Shown: in pieces, positions 11,846-23,489 of the stretch
Numbering within the stretch: position 1 is the stretch's first letter
How the letters are laid out: every line of letters starts with the position of its first letter
From: Stichopus chloronotus
Lineage: Eukaryota > Echinodermata > Holothuroidea > Aspidochirotida > Stichopodidae
Assembly (NCBI GenBank): GCA_021234535.1
Contig: CM037843.1
Span: 10,811,979-10,875,978 of the forward strand
DNA length: 64,000 bases
Direction: 5' to 3'
Notes under the pieces: model-generated
What the model was told of the DNA's origin: nothing
Databases searched by the model: none
Seen by the model: only the letters and a program-made list of their open reading frames with translations
Translations under genes and position numbers: made by a program

Positions 11846-12769
11846 ATACTCTAACTACCAAGCTAAAACTCCACCCCTAACTAAAAGAATAGTAATCAGG
11901 GATTTTTTATGCAAGGGAAGTTTTCCACAATCATCAAGGTTTTTATAGTCGACCTAACGTGCTATTAATAATTTTGTAATTCTGATACCTAAAAAGTTTA
12001 ACACATATTTTCAAACTTCGAAATTCAGTTTGACAAGACTATGCAGAAAAAATACCAGACAGGCGTCTACGAGTTCCCCGCCAATGTATTTGGCTCAATG
12101 GGTCCACTGTGGTGATGGTGATATCCTTCAAAGGTAGACTTAATAATACTGCTTTAACCTAACTTCGATCTACTGTGGCCTTGGCGCCCGATCTCAGCCA
12201 ATTATAACCCTCTGGATCCTACTGTCCACCAAAAGGTCTTTGACAGCCCCAGTGTTCGGAAAACCGAAGCTTAATTAGTTAAATTGCCCTACTTTTGTTG
12301 GATCCCTGTCCATCAAGCCGCATTTAATGACGTTTACGGTGTAGGTACACAGGAGCCACAATTATGCTCCGTCTTCTCTAAATAGGATTTATCAATTTAT
12401 TTTACTCTTTATTTACTTTCAAGAGGACCGTGTAAGGTTTGATTCGTTAAGAACCAACGGATTAGTGGTGAGAATGGCCCTATGCCAGTCCTGCCATGAT
12501 TGGAACATGAATAAGTGACAAGAATTCCCGGCCCCGTAATGTGTCTAAATCTACTGTCCGTTATCTATCGATGAGGAAACCCACAGTTGTTGTATGTGTA
12601 GATGTTCCCATCATTGTAAAGTCGAGGCACCAAGTCTCCTGGAAACATTACAAAGCTGTTTCCTGCAAACGCACACAAGCACACATATACACACATATAA
12701 GGGAACATCACACAAACAAACAGAGAAATGATCCATCGTTCAGTTATGTTATTACGGTAATTCATTAAT
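11846..12769. other. Non-coding stretch, slightly higher G+C
   Basis: About 0.9 kb with no recognised element. The patch 12050-12340 is less AT-rich than its surroundings but has no open frame, splice pattern or repeat I can identify. Confidence 0.5.
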
Positions 12770-13060
12770 TTTGTGTAAACTGTTGACTTCTTTTCTTCTT
12801 TTGTAAGTGAGCAATTAATCAATTTTCTGTAAACATTCAAATAACACCTTATGACATCTTGTCAAGTCAACAATTTTTCACAAAATTTGACTTGTTCACT
12901 TCTTCGTAAGTAATCAATTGAAACTATTCTCTACAGAAAATTGTCAAAATATTCAATTGCAATTTCACACATCTTGTCAATTCAACTATTTTCTGTTAAA
13001 TGTTGACTTACGCAGTTCTTCGTAAAGGATCAATTGAACAATTTTCTGTCAAATAAAATG
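12770..13060 (+). repeat. Left arm of a large foldback: ~2.6 tandem units of 103-116 bp
   Basis: Three successive units are marked by TTGTAAGTGAGCAATTAATCA (about 12800), TCGTAAGTAATCAATTGAAA (about 12904) and TCGTAAAGGATCAATTGAAC (about 13020), each followed by ATTYTCTGTMAA-like sequence. Spacings are about 103 and 116 bp. The 42-bp block 12968-13009 is the reverse complement of 15653-15694 with about five mismatches. This makes the array one arm of a ~3 kb inverted-repeat structure. Confidence 0.65.
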
Positions 13061-15029
13061 TTACTACTTCCGGTGGCGTCTCTGTTGGATCTGTTGATCT
13101 GAATTACCTGTACTGGGGCAGGCACGTTTTTCGACGGGGCAGTGGTGGGCAAGGGTCAATGTTTTCCTTTCTTTAGTGGGACGTCTGACCTCGGATTTCA
13201 GCAGTTATAGCGATATTTATCAACAGAGTGTCCTTTACCGGAAATCCACTTTTAGCCGAATTGCGGGAACTTTTTGACCGTCGAAATTTACCCTCGGAAT
13301 TTCTCGGCCTGCTGAATATGTATATTTATCTATTCCTTCAGACTGTGATCAGCTATTGAAAGGGCATATAGTAAAGATCGAAATTCAAAAGTTTCACGAA
13401 AAAGTCGTCTTTTGGACAGGAAAAACGTGGACTTTTCGTTTTTAAAAGTAATTTTCCGTCTAATGCAATGAATTTGATTGAGAATGGCATCGATGAGTTC
13501 ATAGTAAATATCTACAAATATCTGTTCAGGTGATAAACTTATTCGACCTTTTGGTTACATTTTTAGAAAAATTCTTAAATTCAGTTTATGAAAGACAAGA
13601 ATTGCGTATCCTAACACATGTGTAAATCAATTGCATATAACAATGATGGTATACGTTAATATTGGCTAGGTTGAAACTAGTGGTAAGGACAGTAGCCAAG
13701 TTGGCAACGTAGTGTTACACTTCTACGTGAACGTAGATAGGCCAGGCGATATTCAGTGTTAGCCTATGGGACCCGTTTTATGCATGACCTGCACTTCTGC
13801 CATCTGTTTGCTAGGAAAATTGTTATAAGTTAAGCTTCCTACCTCAAGCGATTGGCGATTGGAACAGTCTGCCTGTCAGTTTTGTTAGTAATGCTCTTTT
13901 CCACAAGAACCCTGTTACTTTTTTATCTGAGCAGTTTCAGCACGATGAGTTAATGTCCTTGTGGATGTGTCAAGGAGAAGAAAAAAGAAAAAGAAGAAGA
14001 CATGCATGTTATTGATCATTTATCAGTTCTAACAGTATTATTGTAATACTACCTACTTTAGCCCTTTGATATCATTCAGCCCTGTCATATAATGCATCAT
14101 GCATATTATAGTGGAGCTTATTCATATCTTTGTACTACCTGTCTCAACTTGCTTCAGTGGGATTGCTAACATGAAGGGTACAGTTTAAATAAAGTGGAGA
14201 CAAGAAAGAGCTCACAATGTGTTCGTGTTTTTCAAATTCTCAGTCTTTATTGAAATTAAGGTAGACTTTAGTATTCACAGAATATTCTTTTCTCATCTTA
14301 TAATTTTGTATCTTTTTCTCTTTGTTCTTCTTTTTCTACATGACTGTATGCATCTAAACGTCTAAGCGCACTGTTTAAGCGCACTTGAAACTTTGACCAC
14401 TATATAGATTATTATTCGCAATGAACGATCGGTAATGTGTGGTGACTATCATTTACTTATTAAACTCAGAAGTGTATTTTGGCAAGTATTTATTGGTGCT
14501 CCTTCGGTGGTCTCATTCCGTGTTCGTCGACCTCGAAAGGTCTCTATTGAAACTTGCGCTATAATTTTCGAATTTCTTTACAGTAATAGCGTAATAGCGT
14601 ATAACAGCGTATACGTTGATGTGGAGCATCTAGGTAAGAACAAATACCTCTACATTCAGGTTTTTGTATGTACAGTTTACTCCTAATCTACTTCGTATGA
14701 GCGCCTAAATTCAAATTTATTGAGATGCACAGATGTTCAAAGATTGAGGTCTAACATGGTGAGACGTAATTCTGGCTATCGACATCAGCACTCACGTATG
14801 CACTGAATCACCCATTACTTACGTACGATATTCAGTCAAGAAAGAAAACAACATGTCAGAGTATAAATACTGAACAAATTGGCCACTTCTCTTTTTTTTG
14901 ACTGACGATTACGGAAGCTTAAAAGTGCCATCAGGATAAGAGTATCTTTGCCCCATAAATTGACAATTTCGGCATAACGCTAGATAACAAGAAAATACAC
15001 CACAAAAAAAAAGGAACACAAAAAAAAAC
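13061..15029. other. Unique interior of the large foldback
   Basis: About 2 kb between the two inverted arrays. No recognised coding domain; the longest frame is 83 codons (14435-14686, plus) and is unassigned. Contains an A/G-rich stretch near 13976-14000 and a T-rich stretch near 14300-14340. If the arrays belong to one element this is its cargo; otherwise it is host DNA between two oppositely oriented insertions. Confidence 0.45.
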
Positions 15030-15770
15030 AAAAAAAAACTGAAAAATAGTCAATTGAAACATTGCTACTTTAACTTTTTGCAAGTAATTGTTGGGATCAC
15101 AATAAACTTTGCAGAGTTCACAAACGTCAGCAATTTAACATTTTGCAAATAATTGATAAAAGCACAATAAATTGTATTTCCTCAGATGAATATTTAGCAA
15201 CCTTTTGCATTTTTGCAGAGTACAGAAAAGTCAGAAATTTAACGATGCCTGTTGGGATTTCAACTTGCATACAATAGTTAATGGAACATTTAACAAAATT
15301 TTGACGCAATTTCATCTCCGGTTTCTTACTGATGTTAACAAAATGGCAATGCAGTGCAGCAGCTAAGCAAGAAAATTAATAATTTGTTGCATTTTGAATA
15401 GAAACACATCTGTAAAGTAACTAACAAATTGTGCTGTTATTTCTTTGTGATGTTGGGTCACTTATAAGTTTCCGTAATTTCTCCCAAATTTTCAAATGAC
15501 AACTTGCATCAACATGCATTTGTATTTCTGGTCTATGTAGTGAACGAGTGGACATTTGCAGAAAAGTAATTAAATGATGAAATACGATGAGTTGTCATTC
15601 GAACTGCATTTTATTCAAATTATTCAATTGCCTCACTTAGTAAGAATGTGAACAAGTCAACATTTTGCAGAAAATTGTTCAATTGACAGGATGTGGTTAG
15701 TTATATGAACATTTTCCAAAAATCTCACTAAAAGTCAAGTGAAGAAGTTAATAAAAATTTCCAAAATGGG
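15030..15770 (-). repeat. Right arm of the large foldback: degenerate ~100-bp units, inverted
   Basis: Repeats a CAATT / TTTTGCARA / GTCAAC pattern. Two clear direct copies begin TTTGCAGAGTTCACAAACG (about 15108) and TTTGCAGAGTACAGAAAAG (about 15212), about 104 bp apart. The block 15653-15694 is the reverse complement of 12968-13009. AAGTCAAGTGAAGAAGTTA near 15734 also mirrors the GACTTGTTCACTTCTTCG words of the left arm. Copies are heavily diverged. Confidence 0.6.
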
Positions 15771-16740
15771 CTTTCTTTCGCGTGTCGTGGTTATTGCGAG
15801 TGAAGCCCACGAACTAGTAAGACTAAAAAAACCTAGAACAAAAAAGCCGCTGAATCTCAATACTTCTGTTTATTTAACGCTTCTTTGAAAAAATGTCCTG
15901 AATATGTTAGAAACAGTTCAATTGTGATTGAAGATATTGACAACGACAATCAGAGATGTTTGAATCTGGTCGATGTATCTGATGTTGACAAAGTATTAGA
16001 CTTCTTTGCCACTTTGTTCATTTGCATACCATCCATTGTTCACAATGTAACGAAGTAAATGTATACATTTATTTCAATTAAACAGTTGTTCTGAGTTTTG
16101 ACTCTGAAAATGTGTGTGGCTAAACACCTGGAATCAGAGCGTTGTTCTGAGCGGGCTAATTGTGTAAAGATTAGTTGACTTTAATGACGTTGCTAGGTGG
16201 AATGCAATTGGCTAATAAAGTTAATGAAATACCTTTGAGCTAATTGAAAAGCCTATCATCGCTCAATTTAGTGGGTGTTACAGTATTAGCATTAAACTAA
16301 AGGCACACCTGGCATATGTCATTCTTCTTTTGTATTTTTTCTTTCATGACATTCTTGTCATTATTCGTCTTTTGAAGTTAAGAAAACACACAATTAAGTT
16401 GAAAACCCCAATACCACTCTGTCCTTTACTATTGCACACTTCAATCACAGCAAATCAAAGGAGGAGCTTAAACAGCTACTGCACGGGGCCCATCAATCTA
16501 AACATAGGATCGAAACGTCTATAATTTTTGAAAGTAGCGTGTGCAAAACTATGGAAAAAGATCTGCTTTTTCCAGGATTTTAGGCTCTTTTTGGTCAATA
16601 ATTTGCAAATAAGATTTATTTCACATATTTTTTCACACCCAAACAAGTAACATCTTATGCTTACATGCACAGAACCATGGTGGAGAAGTTTGATACACAT
16701 TCACAATCGATTGAGATCCTGACATTATTTTAAAGTCAGA
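15771..16740. other. Non-coding stretch, no gene seen
   Basis: AT-rich with short frames only (the longest is 74 codons, minus, 16476-16700, unassigned). No repeat family recognised. Confidence 0.5.
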
Positions 16741-16983
16741 GACTGACACCCTAAGATATATTTTTGGATTCTGGAAAGCAAAATTCTCAACTGGTCCTTA
16801 GGTAAAGCACTCTTTGACTGACAGCAAATTCAAAATGTGCAGAGTAGCTCATACTACACAGCGTACAGGGAGGCATTGTTTTGATAACACATGTGGAGGA
16901 ATTGTAGGCTGTGGAAGGGACGAGACAAAGTGTTTAGGGCCGGAGGATTGAAACTGTCTGGGATGATGAGTTTTTGTCTGTAA
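16741..16983 (+). repeat. Partial second copy of the hAT-like element interior
   Basis: Matches about 9861-10103 in the same orientation: AAAATTCTCAACTGGT, TTGACTGACAGCAAATTC, ACAGGGAGGCATTGTTTTGA, TGTGGAGGAATT and GATTGAAACTGTCTGG. About 75-80% identity by eye. No CASTGGCGGA inverted ends are visible at its borders, so it is a fragment. Confidence 0.75.
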
Positions 16984-18694
16984 AAGAATATAAGAATATC
17001 CAGCTAGTCTGACAATATCGCGATACATGTAAAATATTGAGATAAAGTCAGTGTGGAAAAATAACAATTCAGGAAAGTGAAATTAGCCCTCATGTTCCAC
17101 TGACAGGTGCTGGAGACGTATCGCGATCAGTGATATATCCCGCATGTGGCAAAGTGTCACTTTACAAATACTCATTGCATAATAAAAAGTATCTGTATAA
17201 GCACCGAATAGCGATACTAGGCCCTACAATTTCCTTACATTGCCACGCGGTGGGCGGTCGTTTCGTCTCCTTGCAAGTTCACCTCCAAGTGTAGACCTGT
17301 TCTTTTTACTTGATTGGTAAATTGAGAATTGTGTTTATATCAGTTGGATAAAATATTTCTAAAAACAAACATCTTAACAACAGCAAATAATTGGTCTTCT
17401 TCTAGCATGGACATTGAGCATAAAATCGTCCGAACGCTGTCATTTTTTTTAAATGGTGGCGGTATTCTAATTCAAATTTTCCCCATTTTTTTTCAAACCT
17501 TGCCTACATTGCATCTGTTACAGTTCTTCTGTTAACCTGTTTCCTGCTTTTCCTAAAAACATTTTACCATCGTGAATATTATCACAAAGGCATTTGATGT
17601 CACTTAGTTCAAAGGGGCGTGCTGGTAGGTATTTTGGGGCGAAAACTTGGTGGGACGGGGGGAACTTGTAAGTTGGCGAAACGACTGGTGACCCTCCAAG
17701 CTTATCACAAAATGAACTTCTGAAAATTGGTACATGGGACTTAGAAACATGAACCAATTCGACACACTGACTGACAATTGTTGATAAATGACGTTAAAAT
17801 TCTATAATGGAAAATAGAAGAAAGAACTACAGTAACAGCTATTTTGATATTATTCCTAGTAGCTTGGTTAACAAAATGTTGACATTAACATTCTTATATA
17901 AGAAAATAAGAAGATGCTATCATTTGAGCTTGAAGTAGCCGCCCACCAAAAAAAAACCTCCCTGGGAAAACAAGGGGAATTTACTCACATAGTTTATGAG
18001 AAGGTTTGGACTGGTCTACCTTTCGATCCATATTATGGTTACCCTATAATATCATTCAAAGTTTACAATTCTCTATTATTATGCTGTGTAGTATATATTT
18101 TATGTTATCTTCATTATTTTAAATATGCTACATCAAATATCTGCTGCCTAGGATAAAAGCCTCATGGCTGAAAAACAAAAATAAAACTACTGATTGTTAT
18201 TAATCTACTGTGATAGGAACATGATTTAAGTGAGAATGTTAACCTAGCTCTACGTTGAGGTTACTACTCATTGTGTAAATACACAATATGCGGAATCAAA
18301 ATACATGTGTTCATGATCGAACCTGTGAAGTGGACAGAGATTTGTCTCGAATCTATAAATGTCATTGCATGTTCTACTTGTGTTTAGTGAACACAAGATA
18401 ACCAAACAGAGTTCTACAATGAATGGATAATGGTGCATCAAAAAATCAAACCTTTCAATAGAAACATATCACAACGTCAATCTGTAAGACAGTTTCCGTT
18501 ACCCTTTACCAAATTGTGAAGTTCTGCAACCTGAATAATGAAACTGATGCTGAGTTTCAGAAATCGATTTAATTACTTTAATGAAAATCAAATCGTTCCC
18601 TTTGCAAGACATCTACGGAGTCAAATAGTCTTTCGTAATATATATATTTTTTATTTTAGTTATCGTTAGGTCTGAATATGTGTCACTAGTATTG
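16984..18694. other. Non-coding stretch, no gene seen
   Basis: About 1.7 kb. Frames at 16849-17067 (minus), 17518-17757 (minus) and 17914-18156 (plus) are 72-80 codons, carry no recognisable domain and are unsupported. The G-rich patch 17610-17680 contains GGGACGGGGGGAA. Confidence 0.5.
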
Positions 18695-18797
18695 GAGTCG
18701 AGTCCCAATCCAAGACCGAGTCCGAGTCATTACCTCGTCAGTCCAAGTACGAGTCCGAGTCCTTGATGACCGAGTCCGACTGAGTCTTCAAGACTCT
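18695..18797. repeat. GAGTCC/GAGTCG hexamer-based degenerate tandem repeat
   Basis: Roughly ten imperfect copies of CCGAGTCC-like hexamers (GAGTCGAGTCCCAATCC, CCGAGTCCGAGTCATT, ACGAGTCCGAGTCCTTG and so on). A low-complexity minisatellite; no coding role inferred. Confidence 0.75.
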
Positions 18798-18839
18798 GCA
18801 AATATGACACCTACTCTTATACGTGAACTATGACAAGAT

Positions 18840-18930
18840 AGCTGGGGTCATATCTTTAGGGAGGTGGGGAGGTAAACATTTCCGACGGGCTGGATGTTTT
18901 TTCCAACAGTGTAGCGACGCCACTGTGACA
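18840..18930 (-). repeat. Dispersed-repeat end, inverted relative to 19057
   Basis: On the minus strand it reads CAGTGGCGTCGCTACACTG, then TTGGAAAAAACATCCAG and CCCGTCGGAAATG. CAGTGGCGTCGCTAC resembles hAT-type terminal repeats. The following TTGGAA / CCAG / GTCGGAAA sequence matches the forward copies at 19057 and 19798, so copies lie head to head around about 140 bp. Confidence 0.5.
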
Positions 18931-19056
18931 TTTTCAGACTCTAGAATACTTTACCAGGATTGGATTCAGAATTTTGTAAAGAAGGGGGTCTTCACGAAAA
19001 GGGCACCACACGGGTAGACGGAAAGAAACAATTGGGGGGGGGGGGGCTAGAGTAAC

Positions 19057-19137
19057 TGCAGGACTATCTAAGCAGAGCCCCACCACTGGTTGGAACATTT
19101 TTTTCAAATCTCCAGATGGCAGGAAACGTGGTGCACT
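19057..19137 (+). repeat. Dispersed repeat copy (family of 18840 and 19798)
   Basis: Contains GACTATCTAAGCAGAGCCC, CACCACTGGTTGGAA and CTCCAGATGGCAGGAAACG. A G-run lies just upstream (about 19034-19047). Shares the same ordered words with 19798-19895. Confidence 0.55.
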
Positions 19138-19797
19138 GACTTGAGCTGCATATACTCAGCGATATCATCCCATCAAATACTCAGTTCATGTGAAAATAAA
19201 AATCAATTTATGAAAACTGGTAATACTTGTTAGGTGGTTTGAGGTAATATAAGGGTCATAGTGAATTATGCATCCTCTTTTCATTTTTCGTTTGCTACCT
19301 TACTTGACAACTATTTTGGGGTTGAGCACACAGGTGTACGGGAGCCTACAAATTTTGGGGACAGAGATACTTTGTCTTAATTTTGTTTGTTACCAACTAG
19401 CAGGATTACTGTCTATGCGGAGCAGAACCATGTTTGTGCGTAGCGTACAAGAACATTTGGGGGTTTGGGTACTCAGCCCTAAAATAGGGATATCATGTCT
19501 GCAATTTGAAAAACAATCTATAAAAAAATAGTAAAACATATGAGTCAATTTCAAGCAAAATTCCTCAAAATCCTCAGCGAAATATTGAAAAGAAAAGAAA
19601 ACTTTCGTCGGTTAGGCAGAAGATGAACGTGAAAAGAATGTAAACAGGAATTAGCAGGAGACCGCCAGCGTCTAGTGATTGGAGGGGCACGTTTTGCGAA
19701 TACGTCATTGATATGACATATGAGACCCATACACAGAGTTTTCAGTAGGGGTGGAGTCTCATTGGGGGCTTCCCTTTTTTAAGTTCTCCGCGCGGGC
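19138..19797. other. Spacer between two dispersed-repeat copies
   Basis: No recognised gene. The 87-codon frame at 19268-19531 (plus) contains TATGCGGAGCAGAACCATG, which resembles the dispersed-repeat motif, so the frame is probably repeat-derived. Confidence 0.45.
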
Positions 19798-19895
19798 AGT
19801 ACTATCTAAGCGGAGTTGCACCATCAGTTGGCGAGGAGAGTACCAGAATATTGCTGGTTTTACAAGTCCCCAGACGGTCGGAAACGGCACTTCCA
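19798..19895 (+). repeat. Dispersed repeat copy (family of 19057)
   Basis: GTACTATCTAAGCGGAGTTG, CACCATCAGTTGGC, ACAAGTCCCCAGACGGTCGG and AAACGGC correspond in order to the copy 740 bp upstream. Edges are uncertain. Confidence 0.55.
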
Positions 19896-21300
19896 GGAAC
19901 ATTTGGACAACTTTTTTGGTATTTTATCGTTTGAGGTGGGTCCTTTTGTGGATTGAATATTGAAGTAGGCGAGTTGAAGTAAGGTGTGAAAATGGTGCCA
20001 ATTGAAGCAATTATGGGAAAGTTATGGACTTTGAGCTGGCGGAACAGTATCATTCGGGGAGATGTGTGATTTGTCCCAGTGACAAGATATGGTAACGTTG
20101 ACGGCCTCTAACAGAAAATCTAACCACCTGAGGTACAAAAAATTGAAAAAGCCTTGAATGGCCAACGTGTCAGCTTTCTAAAGAGTGGTAGCTTGTATCT
20201 GTTGGAAACTTCTATAAGGCTTCAGAGACCACATTACCTTTGCAATCTAGTGTGTAAGTCAATGGGGAAATAAATATGGGTATGCTAACATAGGCTAGAG
20301 ATACCTTCAGTGCAACGAAAACGGAGTCACCACTACTCCTCATTAAAAACTTACTACCACACTAATCCAATGTAACTGTGGTGAAAAAGGCAATATATTT
20401 GACTTTTTCTGAAATTATGTCGACGTGTGTAGCATTTGGCTGCTGGAACGAAAGGTTGTGGAAAGGCATTTCTAGTGTAGGTGTATTGCTTTTTTTTTAA
20501 TTTCAAAAGTACAATTCAAGAAAATCCCGTGGCCTAAGTTGCCATCGTTTGATTGATTGTTTTGAACATTTATCCTAACGTAGAAAGTTATGTAGTTAGG
20601 CCCAGGTGAGGTAAGCCTACGTTTACGTTAGCCCGGCCCAACTAAGGCCTTAGGTCTTACTTACTTAGAGGTTGGTCTATCACTTAGTATCACTATTTTG
20701 TTTATTCAGACTCCGAGAGTTGTGAATAATATTCACTGCATATTCTGGTCCAGTCTTCCTGATAGTGATACTGAGTATTACTGTTTGGCTGATTGAAGAA
20801 GCAAATAAATTAACTCTTTACAAGTGTTGTAAGTTATGTTAGACCTAGACTTCATGAGTTGATACATTCTCTAGGTTTGCAAAATTCCTGCCGCAGGCTA
20901 GTATAGTGTGTCGCCATTTTAGTGCAGTAGGCACCTACAGCATTAAGCCTAAGGTTAGCCAAACTGCACAAAAAGTTACCCTCCTTACAGTATATGGTGA
21001 AACTGGTAGAAGCACTCATGGGCGAGACTTCAAGGGTAATCTTTGATATATTTTAGGAGGGATGACTACTGTAGAGTCGCTAATTGAAAAGGAGGAATGG
21101 ATCAACAAGGGTTAAAAATGAACAACCCCAATAGCTGAGCAGTCATCTTACTTAGGGCATATTGTAGTTTTGCTTGGCTTAAATGTTTGCAACTACATGT
21201 GCCTTCACTGTATCTTTGGCTCTTATTATCTCATCGCCCTATAGGGACAAGGTGAGATATTGCAGTCACTTGGCTAGTGGAACTATATATTGTACTGTGC
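19896..21300. other. Non-coding stretch, no gene seen
   Basis: About 1.4 kb. TAGGCCC, TAAGCCTA and GTAGGC-type words cluster at 20590-20660 and 20920-20970. No frame above 83 codons and no recognised element. Confidence 0.5.
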
Positions 21301-21477
21301 ACCCACGGGAAAGTGGTTACCATGGGAACGCTTGGAGAGGATGAGTAGCGACACCCCAGGGGTACCCCATGGTAGAGTGACTATGGGTACAGGAGGGTCC
21401 TGTTGGGTGGTATAAATGAAAATGTGTCCGTGCCAATGCGTGTGCGTGTGTGCGTGTCTGTGTGCGTCCGGACCTGT
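21301..21477 (+). repeat. G+C-rich leader preceding the ~158-bp tandem array
   Basis: A locally GC-richer block with ACCATGGGAACGC (21320), the palindrome GGGGTACCCC (about 21359), CCCATGGTAGAG (21366), GTACAGGAGGGTCCTGT and a TGTGTCCGTGCCAATGCGTG then (GTGTGCGT)-like run ending in GTCCGGACCTG. It runs directly into the first repeat unit, which suggests leader and array are one element. Function unknown. Confidence 0.45.
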
Positions 21478-22215
21478 CCAAATTGTGGTTTTTCCAGAAT
21501 AGTTTGAAAAGCATATGAGCGATTAAGTTGGTAAGGTTGTGCATGATGTCAGTATGTGCGAGATGTATTAGATGTATGGTAAACTGAGTCAAATTTGCGC
21601 CAAATTTGCCAATTTCGCCCTGAAATTGGTATTTCCAGCATATCTTGGGAACTTTTAGACCAATTAACTTAAATTTTTGTAAGTATTTACCTGAGAACAC
21701 ATTGTCCAACATAATACTGTAATGATAAATCCAGTGAATTTTGCTGCCTTTTTAGAAAAAAGCAAATTTTGCCAAAAAATTTGTATTTCCAGCATATCTG
21801 GAGAACTATTAGACCAATTAACTTAAAGTTTTGTTAGGACTTACCTGAAAACACATTGTTCAACATAATATTACTGCAATGGTAAATCCAGTGAAATTTG
21901 CTGATTTTGGAGGGAAAAAAAAGCCAATTTTGTCCCAAAATTGTTATTTCCAGCATATCTTGAGATGTATTTGAGCATTTAATGCAAAATTTTTCAAGGA
22001 CTTACTTGAGAATGTAATATTCAAGGTATATCACTTTTGTATTACAAAGAGTTAAATTTGCTGATTTTTTAGAAAAGAAAAGCCAATTTTGCCCCAAAAT
22101 TTGTATTTCCACCATATCTTGAGAGCTAATTAAGCATTATACACAAACTTTTGTAAGGCCGTTCCTATGAACACAATAATGAAGATACAGTATATTACTT
22201 TTATAGTAAACAGGT
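21478..22215 (+). repeat. ~158-bp tandem repeat, four clear units plus one degenerate
   Basis: Each unit carries a core of TATTTCCAGCATATCTTGAG, a block like GACCAATTAACTTAAA, TTTTGTAAGGACTTACCTGA and GAACACATTGTTCAACATAA, and a closing AAGCCAATTTTGCCCCAAAA. TATTTCCA anchors fall at about 21630, 21784, 21945 and 22104 (spacing 154, 161, 159). A weaker start lies at about 21490. Units 2 and 3 are the most alike; later units diverge. The frames across it have no recognisable domain. Confidence 0.85.
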
Positions 22216-22749
22216 GAAATTGTATGATTGTTTGGTAACAAACTTAGAGCCAGCATCTTGGTCAATAGACACCACCTTTTTAACTTTAGCCAAAACATCT
22301 TTAGCAGAACTGGCCCCTGTGGATAATGTCTTTTATGAGAACATTATTTTTAAGTCAAACAATAATTTTAGCAGAACCACGTCCTGTACAGGTAAATAGG
22401 AGACTTATGTGCAAATACCCATAGAGGGATGTTCTTATATCCTGCCCCTACCTCTAACCACTAAGCCTAACATACATGGAATAACCCAATGTTATAATTG
22501 TGTTATGTAGCGTAATACGCACAGATACTTTTGAGCCATTAGTTATCGTTACTTGAGGCTAGTAGCACCAGACTATAACCTAAAGTTTGCTACCTTACAG
22601 TAGATATCAGTACTGAGACGGTTACCACCATTTTATGCTTGAAGAATGTTTGCCACTCATTTACAACCAGTTCCCCGAACTAGGTCTCTGTGAGATGTGA
22701 TTGCAGTAAACTATACAAATCCGTATGTGCATGCCGTTCAAATGAACAT
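22216..22749. other. Non-coding spacer between two tandem arrays
   Basis: About 0.5 kb with no gene. A 61-codon frame at 22214-22399 begins in the last unit of the ~158-bp array and is not supported. Confidence 0.5.
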
Positions 22750-23037
22750 GGGCGCCGATTAAAAGGGTACTTTGGCGCCGTCTCAAAAATGTATTATGGT
22801 GCCGATTAAAGTGTACTTTGGAAACGATTCATACGTACTTTGACGCCGAAAACAACGTGTACTTTGGCGCCCAAGTACGTTTTTTCTGGGCGCCAATGTT
22901 CATTTTTGTTGGCGCTGAAGTACTTTTCCGGCGCTCAAGTACGTTTTTCTAGGCGCCCAAGTACGTTTTTCTCGGCCCCAAAGTACATTATTTTCGGCGG
23001 AAAAGTATATTATTTTCGGCGCCAAAGTAAATTTTTG
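22750..23037. repeat. Head-to-head ~22-bp minisatellite (foldback array)
   Basis: About 13 units of 19-24 bp. The left five read GGCGCCGATTAAAGNGTACTTT-like. The right eight read the reverse complement, GGCGCCCAAGTACGTTTTTC-like. The switch occurs at the palindromic GGCGCC at 22866-22871, where CGTGTACTTTGGCGCC meets CAAGTACGTTT. One strand could fold into a long imperfect hairpin. GGCGCC or a one-to-two-base variant starts nearly every unit. Confidence 0.85.
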
Positions 23038-23164
23038 TCGGAATATAGAAACGTCGAAACATAGAGATGTCGGAATATTGAAACGTCGAATATAGGGTTG
23101 TCGGAACATAGAGACGTCAGAATACAGGGCTGGCGAAACATAGAAATGTCGGAACATAGGGATG
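23038..23164 (+). repeat. 16-bp minisatellite, eight units
   Basis: Eight contiguous units of 15-17 bp with consensus TCGGAACATAGARAYG, total 127 bp. It begins exactly where the preceding 22-bp array ends: the last GTCGGAATATAG word belongs to both. Unit lengths are 16,16,16,15,16,17,15,16. Confidence 0.9.
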
Positions 23165-23489
23165 TCCCCCATTGAAACAGAATTGATATCGTACAGCAAG
23201 CAAGTTGCATTCCTCCCACTAACACATTAGCTAAGTTATGTTTGCTTGAGTTATGGGTCATGTCTGACCCACGGCATTTTAAACATAAAGTTGACTGAAT
23301 GAGACATTCACAACTGACATCGGAGCAGCCAGCAAAACTTTCTGATTCATATCACAAAATTCGACTGGAAAAATTAAAACATTCTCCTGTTCTAAGCCCA
23401 ATCTTGCCAACAATAATGCAAGACACACTGGACTCCCCAAGATCAGTACTTCGAGGAACCTTTGTTGAGTTGAGTTTATTCATTCACAT
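23165..23489. other. Short stretch with an unassigned 70-codon frame
   Basis: A plus-strand frame at 23299-23511 has a protein-like composition (SEQPAKLSDSYHKIRLEKLK) but no domain I recognise, no clear splice sites, and it ends in a TA microsatellite. It could be a fragment of a coding exon or chance. Confidence 0.35.

Noticed and set aside
23038..23164. CRISPR-like direct repeats
   Set aside because: 16-bp units are contiguous and diverged, without spacers.
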